NCBI GenBank assembly: GCA_017601265.1
Contig: JAFNJA010000002.1
Coordinates: forward strand, 1-7,680
Direction: 5' to 3'
Length of the DNA: 7,680 nt
From: Candidatus Brockarchaeota archaeon
GTDB taxonomy: Archaea; Thermoproteota; EX4484-205; DTQO01
This document shows positions 4,768 to 7,680 of this stretch, in pieces. The notes beneath the pieces are model-generated. The model searched no databases. It saw only the letters and a program-made list of their open reading frames with translations, and was not told the DNA's origin. Both the position numbers and the translations under genes were made by a program. Position 1 is the stretch's first letter; each line of letters starts with the position of its first letter.

Positions 4768-5142
4768 GTGTACAAGCCGGAGCACGTCAAGAGGCCGATC
4801 CTGGCGGAAACGGTCCTCAAGAAGAAGGTGCTGTTGAACATCCTCGAGGCGAAGGTCAACAGCCAGAAGGGGGAGCTCATAGTTTCCGTCCCCCTCGAAG
4901 GAGAAGCGCTCGAAGACCTGGTAAGGTCCTTCGAAGCCGAGGGCGTGGCGGTCGAGAGGCTCCCGCGCATAGTCGAGATAGACCACGAGAGGTGCACCTC
5001 TTGCGGGGCGTGCGTCTCGCCTTGCCCGGTGTCGGCCCTTTACTTCGGACCCGGCTGGTCCCTCATGCTGGACGAAAAGAGGTGCGTGGGGTGCAGGGTC
5101 TGCGTCGACGCTTGCCCCTTCAGGGCTATAAAGATGGCTTGA
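4768..5142 (+). CDS. NIL-domain ferredoxin, 2x[4Fe-4S] (MA1822-like), homocysteine biosynthesis
   Basis: This is the partner of the COG1900 protein, thought to supply electrons for regenerating the sulfur-carrying cysteine. From GTG 4768 it has 124 residues. An N-terminal NIL domain (about 1-66, with VLLNILEAKVNSQKGELIVSVPLEGE) is followed by two ferredoxin motifs: C76-x2-C79-x2-C82-x3-C86-P and C106-x2-C109-x2-C112-x3-C116-P. All eight ligands are present, so two [4Fe-4S] clusters are expected. The start is uncertain: GTG 4768 cuts into the first NIL strand (LRLVYKP), whereas the strong GGAGGT at 4739-4744 points to 4753, where the codon is ACG. The preceding COG1900 stop (TGA, 4744-4746) is in the same frame. 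COG2122 follows 14 nt downstream. Confidence 0.93.
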   Translation: MYKPEHVKRPILAETVLKKKVLLNILEAKVNSQKGELIVSVPLEGEALEDLVRSFEAEGVAVERLPRIVEIDHERCTSCGACVSPCPVSALYFGPGWSLMLDEKRCVGCRVCVDACPFRAIKMA

Positions 5143-5156
5143 AAGGCGGTGCGATC

Positions 5157-5927
5157 TTGGGTAAAACGTTCGAGAGGGGGCTTTACAGGGCGAGGAGGAG
5201 GATCGGGGAATCAAACCTCCTCGTCATCAGCGACGTCGCGGAAGGAATCGACGCCGCGATCGAGTCCGTGGCCGAGAACAGGAGGGTGCTCGAAAGTTAC
5301 CTAAAGCTCAATCCATCGTACGCTTTGTCGCTCTCCCCCGTCGAGGTCGACGAAAGGTCCCAACCGAGGGTCGCCAGTTTGGCGGCTTCGAGCGCCGCGG
5401 CCGCGGGCGTCGGCCCCATGGCGTCGATCCCGGGAACGTTGGCCGACTTGGCAGTGGAGAGGATGGCGGAGCTCGGTTGCTCCGTTTCGGTCGTCGAGAA
5501 CGGCGGCGAGATCAGCGCGGCCTCCAGCGCGCCCCTCGTCGTGGCGATATACGCGGGCCGGGCCTCGGCTTCGGGAAGGCTCGGCTTCCTCCTTGAAGGG
5601 AAGGACTTCCCGATAGGCATCGCCACGAGTTCGGCCACGGTCAGCCATGCGCTGAGTTTCGGCGAGGCCGACGCCGCCGTCGTGGTCTCCGATTCAGCTT
5701 CCATGGCGGACGCGGCCGCGACGCGGGTTTGCAACGAGGTGAGGGGCGGGGGCGAGGAGGAGGCGATAGAGGCGGGCCTGAAGGTCGCGAAGGCGATCCC
5801 GCGCGTGAGGGGGGCGTTGATAGCGAAAGGCTCGCGCGTCGGCATCGTCGGAAACCTTCCGAAGGTGGTCAGGTTGCGGGGCAGCGCCGAGGAGATGTTC
5901 GAGGCCTGCCTCCTCGAAAGGAGCTAG
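5157..5927 (+). CDS. UPF0280/COG2122 ApbE-like protein (MA1715-like), sulfide assimilation
   Basis: The 256-residue protein belongs to UPF0280/COG2122, distantly related to the flavin transferase ApbE. In Methanosarcina acetivorans the COG2122 protein MA1715 supports efficient sulfide assimilation into homocysteine. Visible family blocks are the N-terminal ERGLYRARRRIGESNLLVISDV, the E114-N-G-G-E118 strand-turn, GIATSSATVSHALSFGEADAAVVVSDSASMADAAAT (from about 154; D179 and D185 in the SDSASMAD segment resemble ApbE metal/FAD-site residues) and the C-terminal VGIVGNLPKVVRL. The open frame extends back through the ferredoxin gene, so the start must be internal: TTG 5157, 6 nt after GGCGGT, fits the conserved N-terminus; TTG 5139 is an alternative. 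It lies 14 nt from the ferredoxin stop, completing the operon. The exact reaction is not established. Confidence 0.9.
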   Translation: MGKTFERGLYRARRRIGESNLLVISDVAEGIDAAIESVAENRRVLESYLKLNPSYALSLSPVEVDERSQPRVASLAASSAAAAGVGPMASIPGTLADLAVERMAELGCSVSVVENGGEISAASSAPLVVAIYAGRASASGRLGFLLEGKDFPIGIATSSATVSHALSFGEADAAVVVSDSASMADAAATRVCNEVRGGGEEEAIEAGLKVAKAIPRVRGALIAKGSRVGIVGNLPKVVRLRGSAEEMFEACLLERS

Positions 5928-5939
5928 GTCAAGGTTTTC

Positions 5940-5947
5940 CTTATATC
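5940..5947 (+). promoter_or_regulatory. TATA box of the p27-Hef unit
   Basis: CTTATATC, preceded by a T-rich run, is centred about 30 nt before ATG 5974. It separates the zinc-ribbon/Hef unit from the homocysteine operon and predicts a leaderless or near-leaderless mRNA. It also argues against the in-frame TTG at 5962, which would lie upstream of the transcription start. Confidence 0.6.
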
Positions 5948-5973
5948 GCCCCGAGGGCCGCTTGCCGAACCGT

Positions 5974-6321
5974 ATGGCCGAAGTAAAGAAGATGGCTGAA
6001 GCGCTCAAGGCCGGCGCGACCATGCTCGCGGAACCTTGCCCAAACTGCTCCTCCCCCCTTTTCCGCTTCAAGTCCGGCGAGGTCAGGTGCGTCAGTTGCG
6101 AAGCGGTGGCGAAAGCGGCAGGAGAAGGGGAGCTCGACGAGCTTGGGAGCGCTTTGCAGTCTTTGGAAAGGAAGGCGACGCGGTTGCTCTCGGAGGCAAG
6201 CAAGAGGCTCGAGGCTTCCGGAAGCGACGTCGACGCGACCCTGGCCTTGGCCGAAAGGTGCCTCAGCATATTGGAGAAGGTAAGGAGCATCAGGCGCGTT
6301 CCAAGCAAGGGTGCCCAATAG
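5974..6321 (+). CDS. Autoantigen p27 (Sjogren/scleroderma autoantigen 1) family zinc-ribbon protein
   Basis: From ATG 5974 the protein is 115 residues. It begins with the family helix VKKMAEALKAGATMLAEPCP and a zinc ribbon, C22-P-N-C25 and C39-V-S-C42, around a SPLFRFKSGEVR hairpin. This matches the archaeal/eukaryotic p27 family (PF06677, human SSSCA1/ZNRD2). The rest (about 50-105) is predicted helical and possibly coiled coil (ELGSALQSLERKATRLLSEASKRLEAS, then LALAERCLSILEKVRSI). The molecular role in archaea is not established. It has its own TATA box. Its TAG (6319-6321) abuts the ATG of the Hef-type helicase with no gap, so the two are surely co-transcribed and probably translationally coupled, suggesting a shared process. 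TTG 5962 is a less likely start. Confidence 0.87.
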   Translation: MAEVKKMAEALKAGATMLAEPCPNCSSPLFRFKSGEVRCVSCEAVAKAAGEGELDELGSALQSLERKATRLLSEASKRLEASGSDVDATLALAERCLSILEKVRSIRRVPSKGAQ

Positions 6322-7680
6322 ATGAGGGGAGAAGGAGGGTACGTCTCCCACCCGCTCCTTAAGCCCGCCGCGATAGAGCTGAGGCGCTACCAGAAGGAGA
6401 TAGCGGAAGCCTGCCTGCGCGGGAACACGTTGGTCGTCCTCCCCACCGGGCTCGGCAAAACCGTCGTCGCTATCTTGGTCGCGGCCCAAAGGCTCCACCT
6501 CCTGCCAAACTCGAGGTGCCTGGTCGTCGCGCCCACCAAGCCTCTTGCCATGCAGCACTGCGAGTCCTTCCGCTCGGCATTCGCGTTCGGAGGGGATCGA
6601 TTCGCGGTGTGGACGGGGGAGGTGCCTCCTGAAAAGCGGAAGCTGGGCGACGCGAGGCTGGTGTTCGCGACACCCCAGGTGCTGCAGAACGACTTGGTTT
6701 CCGGCAGGCTACGGCTGGAATCTTTCAGCCTCCTGGTCGTCGACGAGGCGCACAGGACGGTGGGCAACTACGCCTACGTCTTCCTCGTCGACAGGTACAT
6801 GTCGTCGGCGCTCAACCCGCTCGTCGTCGGCCTGACCGCCTCCCCAGGTTCCGACGAATCGAGGGTCGAGGCCGTTGCGCGGAACTTGAGGGCGTCCTTC
6901 ATCGAGGCGAGGTCGGAGAAGAGCGAAGACGTCAAGCCTTACGTCCAGCCCGTTCAGTACGAGTTCGTTCCCGTGGCCCTCCCGGAACCTTTGGCGGAAG
7001 CGAAGAAGCTGCTGGAAGATTTCCTGAAGGAGAAGGCCGGCAACGTGTCGAAGCTGGGCTTGGCACGCTTGAAGCTCCCGCTCAACTACAGGGAGGTCTC
7101 GGCCGCCTTGGCCAAGATCAGGGAAAGCGTCGCCTCTGCAGGCGGAAGGACGGACGGCAGCACCTTCGAGGGTTTGAAGGATCTTGCGTCAGCGAGGAGG
7201 GTGATCTTGTCGCTTGAAAGGCTTGAAACGGAAGGCGTCGACTCCTTCCTCTCGTTCGTCGAAAGGCAGCTTTCACAGAGCGCGCGCAAGGGGGCTCCCG
7301 TGTCGCTGAAGAGGCTCTTCGAAGACAGGAGGGTAAAGGACGCGATAGGCCTCTGCCGCCTCGCGAGGGACGCAGGTTTCACGAACCCCAAGCTCGACGA
7401 GCTAGAGAAGATCGCGGCCTCCAGCTTCAAAAAGGGCGCGAGGAGGATCGTGGTCTTCGTGAGCTACAGGGATTCGGCGAACGCGATCTTGGAGAGGTTG
7501 AAGGGGCTGCCCTCCGTTAACCCCGTGAGGCTGGTCGGGCAGGCGCGCAAGGCTGGGGACGCGGGGATGTCCCAGGAACGGCAGGCAGAGATCCTTTCAG
7601 CTTTCAAGGCGGGCGAGTACAACGTTCTTGTTGCCACGCAGGTGGGGGAGGAGGGTCTCGACGTCTCGTCCTCGGACGTC
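6322..7680 (+). CDS. hef: Hef/FANCM-type SF2 helicase (3'-truncated by the window)
   Basis: 453 residues are visible and the frame is open at the end. It is the archaeal homologue of FANCM/Mph1, a fork- and junction-processing helicase. In order: Q-motif-like R21-x-Y23-Q24; Walker A PTGLGKT (41-47); motif Ia VVAPTKPLAMQH; FATPQVLQNDL; Walker B D141-E-A-H144 followed by RTVGNYAYVFL; motif III T172-A-S-P-G176; then an insert (about 190-365) resembling the Hef substrate-binding domain (SEDVKPYVQP; LASARRVILSLERLETEGVDSFLSF; KLDELEKI). Motif IV IVVFVSYRDSA and the hallmark VGQA (G406-Q-A)-GMSQERQAEIL-FKAGEYNVLVATQVGEEGLDV complete what is seen. Motif VI and any XPF-type nuclease domain are beyond the edge, so full Hef versus helicase-only cannot be decided. 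ATG 6322 abuts the upstream stop and no strong ribosome-binding site is seen, suggesting coupling. Confidence 0.95.
   Translation, partial: MRGEGGYVSHPLLKPAAIELRRYQKEIAEACLRGNTLVVLPTGLGKTVVAILVAAQRLHLLPNSRCLVVAPTKPLAMQHCESFRSAFAFGGDRFAVWTGEVPPEKRKLGDARLVFATPQVLQNDLVSGRLRLESFSLLVVDEAHRTVGNYAYVFLVDRYMSSALNPLVVGLTASPGSDESRVEAVARNLRASFIEARSEKSEDVKPYVQPVQYEFVPVALPEPLAEAKKLLEDFLKEKAGNVSKLGLARLKLPLNYREVSAALAKIRESVASAGGRTDGSTFEGLKDLASARRVILSLERLETEGVDSFLSFVERQLSQSARKGAPVSLKRLFEDRRVKDAIGLCRLARDAGFTNPKLDELEKIAASSFKKGARRIVVFVSYRDSANAILERLKGLPSVNPVRLVGQARKAGDAGMSQERQAEILSAFKAGEYNVLVATQVGEEGLDVSSSDV

Noticed and set aside
4734..5156. Extension of the COG2122 frame back to an ATG at 4734
   Set aside because: It overlaps the ferredoxin gene in another frame and translates to a low-complexity Arg/Gly/Pro sequence; family similarity starts at about 5160.
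4306..5214. 302-codon minus-strand frame antisense to the homocysteine operon
   Set aside because: Shadow of COG1900 and the NIL-ferredoxin; no recognisable motif.
5941..6558. Minus-strand frames antisense to p27 and Hef
   Set aside because: Shadow of two conserved plus-strand genes.
1..7680. CRISPR arrays, insertion sequences, integrase/att sites or other mobile DNA
   Set aside because: No regularly spaced repeats, transposase motifs or terminal repeats were seen; gene content is conserved archaeal core.

Overview
The window is from an archaeon. The evidence is a nascent polypeptide-associated complex (NAC) subunit, a UPF0147 protein, an archaeal-type SRP (7S) RNA, a Hef/FANCM-type helicase, an archaeosine-type PUA domain, the archaeal sulfide-to-homocysteine module, and TATA boxes about 25-30 nt upstream of starts. 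The DNA is GC-rich, with frequent TTG/GTG starts and few good ribosome-binding sites. Hef plus the homocysteine module suggests an anaerobic euryarchaeal-type lineage; I cannot place it more precisely.

Layout. At 1-747 is the 3' part of a PP-loop tRNA-thiolation-family gene (Ncs6/TtuA/Ncs2 type) with a degenerate PP-loop. At about 835-1164 lies the SRP RNA with its own TATA box, followed to 1316 by non-coding DNA with hairpins and T-tracts, one of them symmetric between the two convergent transcripts. A small winged-helix regulator (1317-1631, minus) diverges across an AT-rich region from a stand-alone Lrp/AsnC-type RAM domain protein (ends 2105, plus). NAC (2203-2568, plus) converges on a minus-strand pair, UPF0147 (3108-3389) then a PUA-domain protein (2565-3101). 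The NAC and PUA stop codons overlap in one CTAG.

From 3577 to 5927 runs a compact three-gene plus-strand operon: COG1900 (MA1821-like), a NIL-domain/2x[4Fe-4S] ferredoxin (MA1822-like) and COG2122/UPF0280 (MA1715-like). In methanogens these proteins assemble homocysteine from sulfide and aspartate semialdehyde; here all three are side by side. A separate TATA box drives an autoantigen-p27-type zinc-ribbon protein (5974-6321), whose stop codon abuts the start of the Hef-type helicase (6322 to the window edge, incomplete).

This is mostly conserved core archaeal biology: protein export and nascent-chain handling, tRNA modification, sulfur assimilation and fork repair. I did not find a clearly new system. 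The most unusual items are the degenerate PP-loop protein, the probable non-AUG start of the NIL-ferredoxin gene, the acceptor-like hairpin ending in ACCA after the SRP RNA, and the zero-gap p27/Hef pair.
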